NCBI RefSeq assembly: GCF_022095615.2
Contig: NZ_CP155559.1
Coordinates: 617,501-681,500 of the forward strand
From: Bacillus thuringiensis
GTDB taxonomy: Bacteria; Bacillota; Bacilli; Bacillales; Bacillaceae_G
Direction of reading: 5' to 3'
DNA: 64,000 nt
The notes under the pieces are model-generated. The model made no database searches. It saw only the letters and a list, made by a program, of their open reading frames with translations, and had not been told where the DNA came from. A program made the position numbers and the translations under genes. Below are positions 43,669 to 51,320 of this stretch, piece after piece (the first letter of the stretch is position 1; every line of letters begins with the position of its first letter).

Positions 43669-43708
43669 GACGAAAAAAGCTGCTTATATTTAGCAGCTTT
43701 TTTCGTCC
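43669..43708. terminator. bidirectional terminator overlapping the WYL gene 3' end
   Basis: GACGAAAAAAGCTGCT (43669-43684), a 7-nt loop and AGCAGCTTTTTTCGTC (43692-43707). The right arm encodes the last residues (GDEKSC) of the WYL-domain gene. Confidence 0.85.
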
Positions 43709-44643
43709 CCATACATATGTAAAATTTCTTTCGCACGTATACGTAAACCATCTATCAATTCTTTCGGTTCTAACACTTTTGCATCTTTTCCAAGCCTATA
43801 AAATAAAGGCGTAATAAAATTAATTTCACCTTTATCAATTGTTGAATGTATATATCCTGTCCCGTCTTCGTTTATTACAACGAGCTCTTCAAGGTAAGGA
43901 ACGCTTTTACATTGGCGTAAACCTTCTGTCGTTAGTAAAACATGTAACTGAGTAGGACTGTGTACTACGTTAGAGTTAGAGATAAACCACTCTTCTAAAT
44001 TCATGAATGTATCTTCATTTTCTTCTGTGGATAATATAGAGAGAATGCGGTCGACGCGATACAGTAATATTTTTTTTCTACTAAAGTCGTAGGATGGTAA
44101 GTACCATAGCCCGTCATGCGCATATACACCGATAGGATGAACATGTTTTGTTTTTATGCCCGATTTAGATTCGTATTGAAAGTGTAAATTTTTATTTTCA
44201 ATGGCCGCGGTTAACACTTCGTTTAAAAGAGGTGTATCAATAATTCTCTTCGGATTCCAAAAAGCAATATAAGAACGTATTTTATCAACTTTCGCTTTCG
44301 CATCATCTTGTAGAGAGCTATACAGTTTATGCGTAACGGAATTGATTTCTGTGTTAAATGGTAAGTCTCTGTAGTAGCTTAAAGACTGAAAAGCAAAAAA
44401 GATGGATACTGCTTCTTCTTCCGTAAATAAAATAGGCGGAATGACTCTATTCGTTAATACTTTATATCCTCCGTTACGACCTTGTTCAGCATAAATGGGT
44501 AACCCCATATCACTTAAATCTAAAATGTATCTATGAACTGTACGAACGGAAATATTAAATTCATCAGCTATTTCTTGAGCTGTAAATGTCTTTTTGGCAG
44601 AAGCAAATATAAGAATATCTAATAAGCGTTTAGCTTTTGACAA
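43690..44643 (-). CDS. HTH/WYL-domain transcriptional regulator (DeoR-like)
   Basis: A 317-residue regulator. The N-terminal winged helix (about 1-60) reads FTAQEIADEFNISVRTVHRY and DMGLPIYAEQGRNGGYKV. The WYL domain (about 130-210) has HPIGVYAHDGLWYLPSYDF, and a WCX-type C-terminal part follows. WYL proteins sense small ligands or nucleic acid. I chose TTG at 44643 with AAAGGTG upstream; longer in-frame starts lack an SD and run through the operator. The divergent DHFR-fold gene shares a 23-bp palindrome with it, so it is the likely target. B. subtilis YobV is a comparable repressor. Confidence 0.82.
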   Translation of the reverse strand: MSKAKRLLDILIFASAKKTFTAQEIADEFNISVRTVHRYILDLSDMGLPIYAEQGRNGGYKVLTNRVIPPILFTEEEAVSIFFAFQSLSYYRDLPFNTEINSVTHKLYSSLQDDAKAKVDKIRSYIAFWNPKRIIDTPLLNEVLTAAIENKNLHFQYESKSGIKTKHVHPIGVYAHDGLWYLPSYDFSRKKILLYRVDRILSILSTEENEDTFMNLEEWFISNSNVVHSPTQLHVLLTTEGLRQCKSVPYLEELVVINEDGTGYIHSTIDKGEINFITPLFYRLGKDAKVLEPKELIDGLRIRAKEILHMYGDEKSC

Positions 44644-44664
44644 ATGTATCACCTTTTTCTTTTT

Positions 44665-44724
44665 AACATGACATAAAATGTCATGTTTTATTGTTAGTAT
44701 ATTGTTTACATCATATGTTATCAA
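44665..44724. promoter_or_regulatory. divergent promoters with a 23-bp palindromic operator
   Basis: AACATGACAT (44665-44674), AAA, ATGTCATGTT (44678-44687) is a perfect palindrome. Minus-strand promoter: TTGATA (44724-44719), 16 bp, TATACT (44702-44697), starting near 44690, so the palindrome covers the first transcribed bases of the regulator gene. Plus-strand: TTGTTA (44691-44696), 17 bp, TATGTT (44714-44719), directly downstream of the palindrome. A bound regulator could repress itself and affect the divergent gene. Confidence 0.65.
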
Positions 44725-44748
44725 GATGAGATGCAAGGAGGAAAAGAT

Positions 44749-45270
44749 ATGTCACGTGAAATTGTTTTATTTATAGCGGCGAGCTTAGATGGATTTATTG
44801 CGAAAGAAGATGATGATTTACAGTGGTTAATGGAAACGGAAGGAGAGGGAGATAACGGTTATACAGAAATGTACGAAACAATTGATACGATAATTATGGG
44901 AAAGAGAACGTACGATTATGTAGTAGACCATACGGAAACATTCCCATACTTAGATAAAAAATGTTATGTCTTTTCTAATTCAGAAAAAGGTTCAAACGAA
45001 CATGTAGAGTTTGTAAATGAAGATGTATTGGAGTTTACAAAAAGGTTGAAAGAGCAGGAAGGATCTAAAATATGGATGGTCGGTGGAGGAAGTCTACTGA
45101 GTGAGTTCTTTAAAAATAATCTAATTGATGAATATGTCGTTACGATTACACCGCATATATTAGGTTCTGGAGTTCCATTATTTCAAGACAAGAATCCGGA
45201 AATTAATTTAACTTTAACGGATACGGAACGTTTTGGGCAATTTGTAAATTTATACTATAAAGTAAAATGA
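44749..45270 (+). CDS. dihydrofolate reductase-fold protein (RibD C-terminal family)
   Basis: A 173-residue protein of the DHFR/RibD_C superfamily. IVLFIAASLDGFIAKEDDDL is the N-terminal motif of YyaP/YwjB-type proteins, and IWMVGGGSLLSEFFKNNLID plus the C-terminal FVNLYYKVK fit as well. It probably binds NADPH, but a folate or riboflavin substrate is not established for this subgroup. ATG 44749 is 8 nt after AAGGAGG; ATG 44731 lies upstream of the SD. It is divergent from the WYL regulator. Confidence 0.85.
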   Translation: MSREIVLFIAASLDGFIAKEDDDLQWLMETEGEGDNGYTEMYETIDTIIMGKRTYDYVVDHTETFPYLDKKCYVFSNSEKGSNEHVEFVNEDVLEFTKRLKEQEGSKIWMVGGGSLLSEFFKNNLIDEYVVTITPHILGSGVPLFQDKNPEINLTLTDTERFGQFVNLYYKVK

Positions 45271-45310
45271 TAAAGAAACACGACTACCATCAATAGTCGT
45301 GTTTCTTTAT
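45271..45310. terminator. bidirectional terminator between the DHFR-fold and histidine kinase genes
   Basis: AAAGAAACACGACTA (45272-45286), CCATCAA, TAGTCGTGTTTCTTT (45294-45308). Confidence 0.85.
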
Positions 45311-46675
45311 AGATGGTAATGAAATGATAAAGCAAGACCCGTGATCGACTTTACTCGTGACAGTAATCGTCCCGCCGTGTAATTCTACAATTTCCTTCAC
45401 GATAGAGAGTCCTAAACCAGTTCCGCCTGTAGCGCGTGTTCTTGCTTTATCAACCCGATAAAAGCGGTCGAAAATGTGAGGGAGATCTTCAGGTGGAATA
45501 CCTTCACCTTCATCTTCAATTGTAATGGAAATACGTTTATGTTCTTCTATAACAGAAATGTTTATATGAGAATGCTCCTTTGAATGTCTATACGCATTAT
45601 TTAAAATGTTCACCACAACTTGTTCGAAGCGTTGTTCATCTAAGTTTACTAGCAGTGTAGGAGGACAAGAAAAAGAAACTGTAATGCATTTTTCTTTATA
45701 TATGGCGTTTACTTTTTCGGCTATGCGAGTCAGGAAGGTGTGTAAATATACTTCCTTTACTTGAATAGAAAAGTTATGTTGTTCCATTTGTGCAAGTGAA
45801 AATAAATCTTGAACTAAGTTTGTAATGTAATCAGACTCATCTTTTATAATAGATAAATATCGCAAACGTTGCTCAGGAGATGTGGTTTCTTTTAAAGCAA
45901 TGTCAGCATAACCTCTTACGTATGTTAACGGTGTTCGTAATTCGTGAGCAACGCTTGCTAGAAATTCACTTCGCTCTGTTTTCATATAATGTAAATCATT
46001 TGCGAGCGTTTGGATAGATGATGCTAGTTCACCAACTTCATCATTTCGAGTAGTCGTTAATGAAACAGATAAATCGCCTTTACTCATTTTTTCAGTGGCA
46101 TGTTTCATGTGTAACAATGGTTTTGTTAACAACCGTGATAAGAGAAAGATGGTGATGGCTGTTAATAGAAAAGTAATGGCTCCGGCAATAATGAATTGTC
46201 TTGTTAGCCCGTTAACCATTCCCTCAATTGATTCCGTTCCGAGAAACATATATACGTAGCCTTCCGTTTTTCCTGCGACTATAATGGGGCTAACTGTACA
46301 TATATAATTAGATGTTTTCCAATGATTCTCTATAATTGCTCCGTCATGATCTGTCCGTGTTTGCATCTTTTCAATATGCGTTTTTATAGTAGTATTTATT
46401 TCATTGGATTTAGCTAGTACATCTTTATGTACATTTGTAATAACAACAGTAGTTTCGGCTTCGGATTCCATTAGTGCAACATGGGAGATTGTTTGCTTAT
46501 CAAAATACTTTTCAAGGACATCTCGGTGACTATTTCCGCGCTTTAATAAAGCTGTCATTTCTTCATTTACTCTATTGTTGACAAGGCTATAATAAAGCAA
46601 GACAAATAGAACACTTTCAATTAAAAGTGTGACGATTAAAAAATAAAATCCGAGTTGAATAGAAATTCGCTTCAT
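45290..46675 (-). CDS. two-component sensor histidine kinase
   Basis: A 461-residue membrane kinase. Helix 1 (about 7-30) and helix 2 (about 162-185) bracket a 130-residue outer sensor domain; a HAMP domain (about 186-238) follows. The phospho-acceptor is in VAHELRTPLTYVRGYAD near 242, the N box in ILNNAYRHSKEHSH near 352 and the G boxes in DEGEGIPPEDLPHIF and TGGTGLGLSIVKEIV. It lies 11 nt downstream of its response regulator. The ligand is unknown; divergent linkage to a lipoprotein and downstream anion transporter hints at an envelope signal. Confidence 0.9.
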   Translation of the reverse strand: MKRISIQLGFYFLIVTLLIESVLFVLLYYSLVNNRVNEEMTALLKRGNSHRDVLEKYFDKQTISHVALMESEAETTVVITNVHKDVLAKSNEINTTIKTHIEKMQTRTDHDGAIIENHWKTSNYICTVSPIIVAGKTEGYVYMFLGTESIEGMVNGLTRQFIIAGAITFLLTAITIFLLSRLLTKPLLHMKHATEKMSKGDLSVSLTTTRNDEVGELASSIQTLANDLHYMKTERSEFLASVAHELRTPLTYVRGYADIALKETTSPEQRLRYLSIIKDESDYITNLVQDLFSLAQMEQHNFSIQVKEVYLHTFLTRIAEKVNAIYKEKCITVSFSCPPTLLVNLDEQRFEQVVVNILNNAYRHSKEHSHINISVIEEHKRISITIEDEGEGIPPEDLPHIFDRFYRVDKARTRATGGTGLGLSIVKEIVELHGGTITVTSKVDHGSCFIISLPSIKKHDY

Positions 46676-46686
46676 CGTTTTGCTCC

Positions 46687-47364
46687 TTAATCTAGAGTAT
46701 CAACCCATCGATATCCGACTCCGTAAACAGTTTTTAAATGGTGATCAATAGGGAAATTTACTTTTCGTAATTTATCACGCAAATTACGAATATGTGAATC
46801 AACTGTTCTGTCTTCTGTATTTGTATTTAATCCCCAAATTCGTTCAATGAGCTGATCACGGCTTAATACGTAGTTCACATGACGCAAAAATAAGCCGAGT
46901 AAGGAGAATTCAATTGGTGTGAGAAGGAGTTCTTCATTATGTACAGAAACGAAGTGCTTCGCTTCATCCCATACAATACCGTGATACTGTATTTGTTTAT
47001 GTTCATTTGTGCGCCTTAAAACAGCTTCAATTCTTGCGAAAAGCTCCTCTTCATGGAAAGGCTTCGTCACGTAATCATCTGCTCCAAGTTTTAACCCTTG
47101 GATGATATCTACAGTTTGATCACGAGCAGTTACCATAATGATAGGAACGTTACTAAATGATCGAATTCTTTTGCACGTTTCCCATCCATCCATCTTTGGC
47201 ATCATAATATCGAGTAAAATAAATTTGAAGTTTCGATTTTCTATATGTGAAATAGCTTCTTCTCCGGACAATGCACATACGCAGTTATATCCGATTGGAG
47301 TAAGATAAAGTGTTAATAATTCAAGCATTCTCGGTTCATCATCTACGAGTAGTATATCGATCAT
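46687..47364 (-). CDS. OmpR-family response regulator
   Basis: A 225-residue regulator. The receiver (1-115) has the acidic pair in LLVDDEPRML, the phosphorylated Asp in FILLDIMMPKMDGWE near 51 and Lys in VTKPFHEEE near 100. The C-terminal winged helix (about 130-225) ends in RTVDSHIRNLRDKLRKV and YGVGYRW. ATG 47364 follows GGAGG by 8 nt. It precedes the kinase in one operon. The 44-bp palindrome upstream is a candidate binding site. Confidence 0.9.
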   Translation of the reverse strand: MIDILLVDDEPRMLELLTLYLTPIGYNCVCALSGEEAISHIENRNFKFILLDIMMPKMDGWETCKRIRSFSNVPIIMVTARDQTVDIIQGLKLGADDYVTKPFHEEELFARIEAVLRRTNEHKQIQYHGIVWDEAKHFVSVHNEELLLTPIEFSLLGLFLRHVNYVLSRDQLIERIWGLNTNTEDRTVDSHIRNLRDKLRKVNFPIDHHLKTVYGVGYRWVDTLD

Positions 47365-47413
47365 AGAGTACCTCCGCATTTGTAGTTATTACTTAAATTG
47401 TAAGTCAAAATCA

Positions 47414-47457
47414 TGAAGAAATGGTGCAGATTATAATGCATCTGCATAATTTCTTCA
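47414..47457. promoter_or_regulatory. 44-bp palindrome between the two-component operon and the lipoprotein gene
   Basis: Left arm TGAAGAAAT (47414-47422), GG, TGCAGAT (47425-47431). Right arm ATCTGCA (47440-47446), TA, ATTTCTTCA (47449-47457). Only the 2-bp steps fail to pair. The centre has TATAAT on the plus strand (47432-47437) and an overlapping TATAAT on the minus strand (47435-47430), so divergent -10 elements may sit inside the operator. Confidence 0.55.
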
Positions 47458-47538
47458 GAATTGCTTGTTATTGTAAAGTTGAAATTCTATTTTAGGTAAT
47501 GATATTGGCTCGAAAATGATTCATATGGAGGCGGTATA

Positions 47539-48786
47539 GTGAAAAAAATGACCCGAGTTTTTGGGATAACAATAATTACAGCAGTTGGTCTTGCGGCATG
47601 TGGACAAACGAATACAGATCATAAAAATCATGAATCTAAAGAAGAGAAGAAAACAGAGCAGAAGGAAATGAAAATGAATCAGGAGGTAACTGCGCCGAAA
47701 CAAATGAATCAAGGTGCATCGAATGATTTATTAACGACAAGTTTAAAAAATATAACGAGATTAAATACAAATGATCCTCTGCAAATGGCAGTATTAACTT
47801 CGCAAACGATATGGCCAGCAACGCATAAAGAGAATCAGCCAGGCGCTATTATTTTAGTACCAGTAAACGAGTGGCAATTAGGTATTGCGAGTGCAGACCT
47901 TATTCATCATCCGAATAACGGACCGATTTTATTTATAGAAAAAGAAAAGATACCCGAAATGACGTTAAAAGAAATAAAACGGCTAAATCCGCTCGGAACG
48001 AAAGATGGAACACAAATTATGGTGATGGGGGATGTAGGTGCATCTACCCTTGAGCAATTAAAAAATTATAAAGTAAAACAAATAAAAGAAACGGATCCAG
48101 CTATATTTGCTAAAGATGTGGATAAAGAATACGCCGATATAACAGGAAGCTACCCAAATAGTGTTATTATCGGTTCGTCTGAAGAAGAAGGCCGTTTATA
48201 TACAATACCAGCTGTAAACTGGATTTCTCATATGCCAGAGCCACTTTTATATACAGAAAAAGATAAGGTGCCAGAAGCGACAATAGAGGCATTAAAAATG
48301 AGAAAAGATAAAGCCAATATATATTTACTAGGGCCAGAAAAAATTGTTTCAAAAGAAGTAGAAAAAGAGTTAAGCAAATACGGGAAAGTAACGCGTATTA
48401 GTGGAGAGACCCCTACAGAAAATTCGATTGCTTTCGCTAAATTTAAAGATGAAAAAACAAAATTTGGATGGGGGTTCACAAAACCAGGTCACGGTTTATC
48501 ATTTGTTTCAAGCAAAACACCAGACTTAGCAGTTGCGGGAGCACCTTTTTCACATATGGGTAAACACGCACCTGTTGTATTGTTAAAAGAAGGGAAAGCT
48601 TCACAACCAGTGTATGATTTCCTTGCAAGCATTCAGCCGAAGTTTAAAGATGATCCAACACTTGGACCATATAATCACGGATTCTTATTAGGAAGTACGA
48701 GTGATATTTCATTTGAAACACAAGGAATACTGGATGAGAGGTTAGAAATTGTTCAGGAAAGTGGTCAAGGACACGGTGGACATTAA
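47539..48786 (+). CDS. lipoprotein with cell-wall-binding repeat 2-like domain
   Basis: A 415-residue exported protein. The signal peptide ends with VGLAACGQT, so Cys21 is the lipidation site. A charged His/Lys/Glu-rich linker (22-55) is followed by a folded domain. VTRISGETPTENSIAFAKF (near 294) resembles the CW_binding_2 repeat (V-x-R-I-x-G-x-x-R-x-x-T), and LKNITRLNTNDPLQMAVLTS (near 69) and YPNSVIIGSSEEE look like further degenerate copies. The tail is GQGHGGH. It starts with GTG at 47539 after GGAGGCGG. It is divergent from the two-component genes and may be their target. Function unknown. Confidence 0.7.
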   Translation: MKKMTRVFGITIITAVGLAACGQTNTDHKNHESKEEKKTEQKEMKMNQEVTAPKQMNQGASNDLLTTSLKNITRLNTNDPLQMAVLTSQTIWPATHKENQPGAIILVPVNEWQLGIASADLIHHPNNGPILFIEKEKIPEMTLKEIKRLNPLGTKDGTQIMVMGDVGASTLEQLKNYKVKQIKETDPAIFAKDVDKEYADITGSYPNSVIIGSSEEEGRLYTIPAVNWISHMPEPLLYTEKDKVPEATIEALKMRKDKANIYLLGPEKIVSKEVEKELSKYGKVTRISGETPTENSIAFAKFKDEKTKFGWGFTKPGHGLSFVSSKTPDLAVAGAPFSHMGKHAPVVLLKEGKASQPVYDFLASIQPKFKDDPTLGPYNHGFLLGSTSDISFETQGILDERLEIVQESGQGHGGH

Positions 48787-48796
48787 TAAAAGGAGT

Positions 48797-48827
48797 AAAG
48801 GCGCTACTAAGGTAGCGTCTTTTTCTT
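48797..48827 (+). terminator. terminator of the lipoprotein gene
   Basis: AAAGGCGCTAC (48797-48807), TAAG, GTAGCGTCTTTTT (48812-48824). Confidence 0.8.
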
Positions 48828-48893
48828 TAGGAAACTTTTACATAGCAAAAAATCTTCTACTCGTTATATAATAGCTTTCGTGCAGTCGGCTTA

Positions 48894-48914
48894 GATTTTC
48901 TTATGGAGAAAATC
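48894..48914 (+). promoter_or_regulatory. short inverted repeat before the SulP gene
   Basis: GATTTTC (48894-48900), 7 nt, GAAAATC (48908-48914). It lies 30 bp before the TTG start, downstream of a TATAAT at 48867. Role unknown. Confidence 0.3.
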
Positions 48915-48943
48915 AAATGATAAATGAGTAGAGGAGTGGTATT

Positions 48944-50395
48944 TTGTTTCAAACGATAAAAAATGATTGGTTCTCCAATGTGAGAGGGGACGTACTATCA
49001 GGAATTGTTGTTGCTTTAGCGTTAATCCCTGAAGCGATAGCCTTCTCTGTTATTGCAGGCGTGGATCCGACAGTTGGACTATACGCAGCCTTTTGTATTG
49101 CGGTTACCATTTCATTTGTTGGCGGAAGAACTGGAATGATTTCAGCTGCAACAGGTGCAATGGCATTATTAATGGTAACGCTTGTTAAAGATCACGGTTT
49201 GCAGTACTTATTTGCTACAACAATATTAACAGGTATTGTCCAAATTATTTTTGGCGTGTTCAAACTGAGCTCATTTATGAAGTTTGTTCCGAAATCTGTT
49301 ATGAGTGGTTTTTTAAATTCACTTGGAATTTTAGTTTTTACAGCGCAATTGCCGCATTTTAAAAATGCAACTTGGCAAATGTATGCACTTGTCGCATTAG
49401 GACTTGTAATTATATATGTATTTCCACGTATTACGACGGCTGTACCGTCTACACTTATTTCAATTATTATTGTGACAAGTATTGCAATTATGAGCGGATT
49501 ACAGTTAAAAACAGTAGGAGATATGGGAAGCCTGCCGAAAGAATTACCGTTCTTTAGCATTCCTGACGTGCCTTTTACACTTGAGACATTAGGGATTATT
49601 TTACCGTACGCAGTTATGCTTGCAATTATTGGTTTACTAGAGTCTTTACTAACAGCTTCAGTTTTAGATGATATGACGCATACGGAAAGTAATAAGCATA
49701 AGGAAGCACGTGGGCAAGGTATTGCAAACATTGTCGCTGGTTTCTTCGGAGGAATGGCAGGATGTGCAATGATTGGTCAATCTGTTATTAATATTAAATC
49801 AGGTGGACGCGGCCGATTATCAACATTTGTAGCGGGCGGATTTCTAATCGTATTACTATTCGTTTTAGGTGATTATGTCGTTCATATTCCGATGGCAGCT
49901 TTAGTTGCAGTTATGATTATGGTTTCAATCGGAACGTTTGATTGGAACTCTGTAACAACGATTCATAAAGTACCAAAAGGGAACGCATTTGTTATGATCG
50001 TAACAGTTGTGGTTGTCCTAATTACACATAACTTAGCGTTAGGTGTAATTATCGGAACAGTAATTAGTGCGGTTTTATTTGCATTCAATATGGCAAAGAT
50101 TCACGTGAAACATTTATATATTGAAAATAAGAAAATATACGAAATTCACGGTCAACTGTTCTTTGCATCTACAGCAGACTTTATAAATAACTTTTCATTC
50201 AATGAAGATGTAAAAGAAATTGAGTTGAATTTTACCAACGCACACGTATGGGACGATTCAGCGGTAGCCGCAATTGATAAAGTTATCATGAAGTATGAGC
50301 AAAGTGGCGTGAAAGTAAGTATAACGGGATTAAATGAACGAAGCTCGAAAATCATTTCAAATTTAGCTACTTATAATAAAAGAATTGCAAGTTAG
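48944..50395 (+). CDS. SulP-family anion transporter with STAS domain
   Basis: A 483-residue SLC26/SulP transporter. The membrane part (about 1-375) begins with [20 protein letters not shown], the family motif, and [20 protein letters not shown] follows. The C-terminal STAS domain (about 385-475) has [20 protein letters not shown]. Substrates in the family include sulfate, bicarbonate and dicarboxylates; B. subtilis YvdB is similar. The start is TTG 48944 after GAGGAGTGG. A Usp gene follows after a weak terminator. Confidence 0.88.
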   Translation: MFQTIKNDWFSNVRGDVLSGIVVALALIPEAIAFSVIAGVDPTVGLYAAFCIAVTISFVGGRTGMISAATGAMALLMVTLVKDHGLQYLFATTILTGIVQIIFGVFKLSSFMKFVPKSVMSGFLNSLGILVFTAQLPHFKNATWQMYALVALGLVIIYVFPRITTAVPSTLISIIIVTSIAIMSGLQLKTVGDMGSLPKELPFFSIPDVPFTLETLGIILPYAVMLAIIGLLESLLTASVLDDMTHTESNKHKEARGQGIANIVAGFFGGMAGCAMIGQSVINIKSGGRGRLSTFVAGGFLIVLLFVLGDYVVHIPMAALVAVMIMVSIGTFDWNSVTTIHKVPKGNAFVMIVTVVVVLITHNLALGVIIGTVISAVLFAFNMAKIHVKHLYIENKKIYEIHGQLFFASTADFINNFSFNEDVKEIELNFTNAHVWDDSAVAAIDKVIMKYEQSGVKVSITGLNERSSKIISNLATYNKRIAS

Positions 50396-50421
50396 AAGCC
50401 TCCTTTTTAGGGGGCTTTATT
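50396..50421 (+). terminator. terminator of the SulP gene
   Basis: AAGCCTCC, TTTTTA, GGGGGCTT, with one G bulge and a short T-run. Confidence 0.55.
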
Positions 50422-50460
50422 ATATAATACGAGTAGGATAACGAAAAGGGGATTCAGCAT

Positions 50461-50883
50461 ATGTACAAACAAATTATATTAGCATGTGACGGTTCTGAAC
50501 ATGCACTTCGAGCAGCGGAACATGCAACATATATTGCGAAATTTAATGAAGAAACAAATGTTGAAGTTGTGTACGTAGTAGATAATAGAACGGCAAAATC
50601 AGATATTATACAAGGGCAAACAGATTTAGAAACAATATCGGCTAGTCGAAAAGATAAATTAAAAGAGATTGAAGGTTTATTAAAGAAAGAGAACATTTCT
50701 TATACAATTACGATATTACATGGTGATCCTGGAGATACGATCGTTCAATATGTAAATACAGGAGATATAGATCTTGTTATCGCTGGAAGTAGAGGATTAA
50801 ATACACTGCAAGAGATGGTGCTTGGTAGTGTCAGTCATAAAATAGCAAAACGTGTGAAATGTCCGGTAATGATTATAAAATAA
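50461..50883 (+). CDS. UspA-family universal stress protein
   Basis: A 140-residue single-domain Usp. YKQIILACDGSEHALRAAEH is the N-terminal motif, and the ATP-binding GSRGLNTLQEMVLGSVS (Gx2Gx9G(S/T)) is near 110, so it is of the nucleotide-binding type. Its position directly after a SulP transporter recurs in many bacteria. SD AAGGGG precedes ATG 50461. Role in the cell unknown beyond stress association. Confidence 0.9.
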   Translation: MYKQIILACDGSEHALRAAEHATYIAKFNEETNVEVVYVVDNRTAKSDIIQGQTDLETISASRKDKLKEIEGLLKKENISYTITILHGDPGDTIVQYVNTGDIDLVIAGSRGLNTLQEMVLGSVSHKIAKRVKCPVMIIK

Positions 50884-50911
50884 ATTGAGTGAGATATTCT
50901 GTAGTGTAAGC

Positions 50912-50942
50912 AAGACCTTGATGTAATTCGAGGTCTTTTTTT
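50912..50942 (+). terminator. terminator of the Usp gene
   Basis: AAGACCT (50912-50918), a 12-nt loop, AGGTCTT (50931-50937), then T's. Confidence 0.7.
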
Positions 50943-51094
50943 GCGTATAAAGTGAGAGAGTGTGGACATACTAGATATATAAGTTTAAAGAGAAATCGTT
51001 AACTTACAAATTTGTAAGTTTGTTGTCAGAAAAATCGATGTTATGAAAATTATTCCATTGGTAAAATAAAAATAACGAAGGAGAGATAGGGAGG

Positions 51095-51220
51095 ATGAAA
51101 AAGATGAAAACACTTCAAAATTTATCATATAGCCAAGGTGTCGGTCTTATTTGTTTAGGGGGATTTGTTGCATCTGTTACGTTAGCCGTTGTAATAAAGA
51201 TGATTCATCAAATTTTTTAA
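51095..51220 (+). CDS. 41-aa single-span membrane protein
   Basis: An ORF encoding MKKMKTLQNLSYSQGVG, then a hydrophobic span (LICLGGFVASVTLAVVIKMI) and HQIF. Two SDs, AAGGAG (51078-51083) and AGGGAGG (51088-51094), serve ATG 51095 or ATG 51104. The basic N-terminus should be inside. The good ribosome binding site and coherent topology make it more than a chance ORF. No homologue is recognised. The direct surroundings (50943-51094) show nothing else. Confidence 0.55.
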   Translation: MKKMKTLQNLSYSQGVGLICLGGFVASVTLAVVIKMIHQIF

Positions 51221-51276
51221 TCTTAGAGTAGGGAAGGAATTGGTTGTTATAAATAGTAAGAAAAGGATTGTAAATA

Positions 51277-51320
51277 AAAAATAGCTCCTGGCATGTATCT
51301 CAGTGCCAGGAGCTATTTTA
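51277..51320 (-). terminator. terminator of the oligopeptide ABC operon
   Basis: AAAATAGCTCCTGGCA (51277-51292) and TGCCAGGAGCTATTTT (51304-51319), a perfect 16-bp stem with T-rich exit on the minus strand. Confidence 0.85.
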
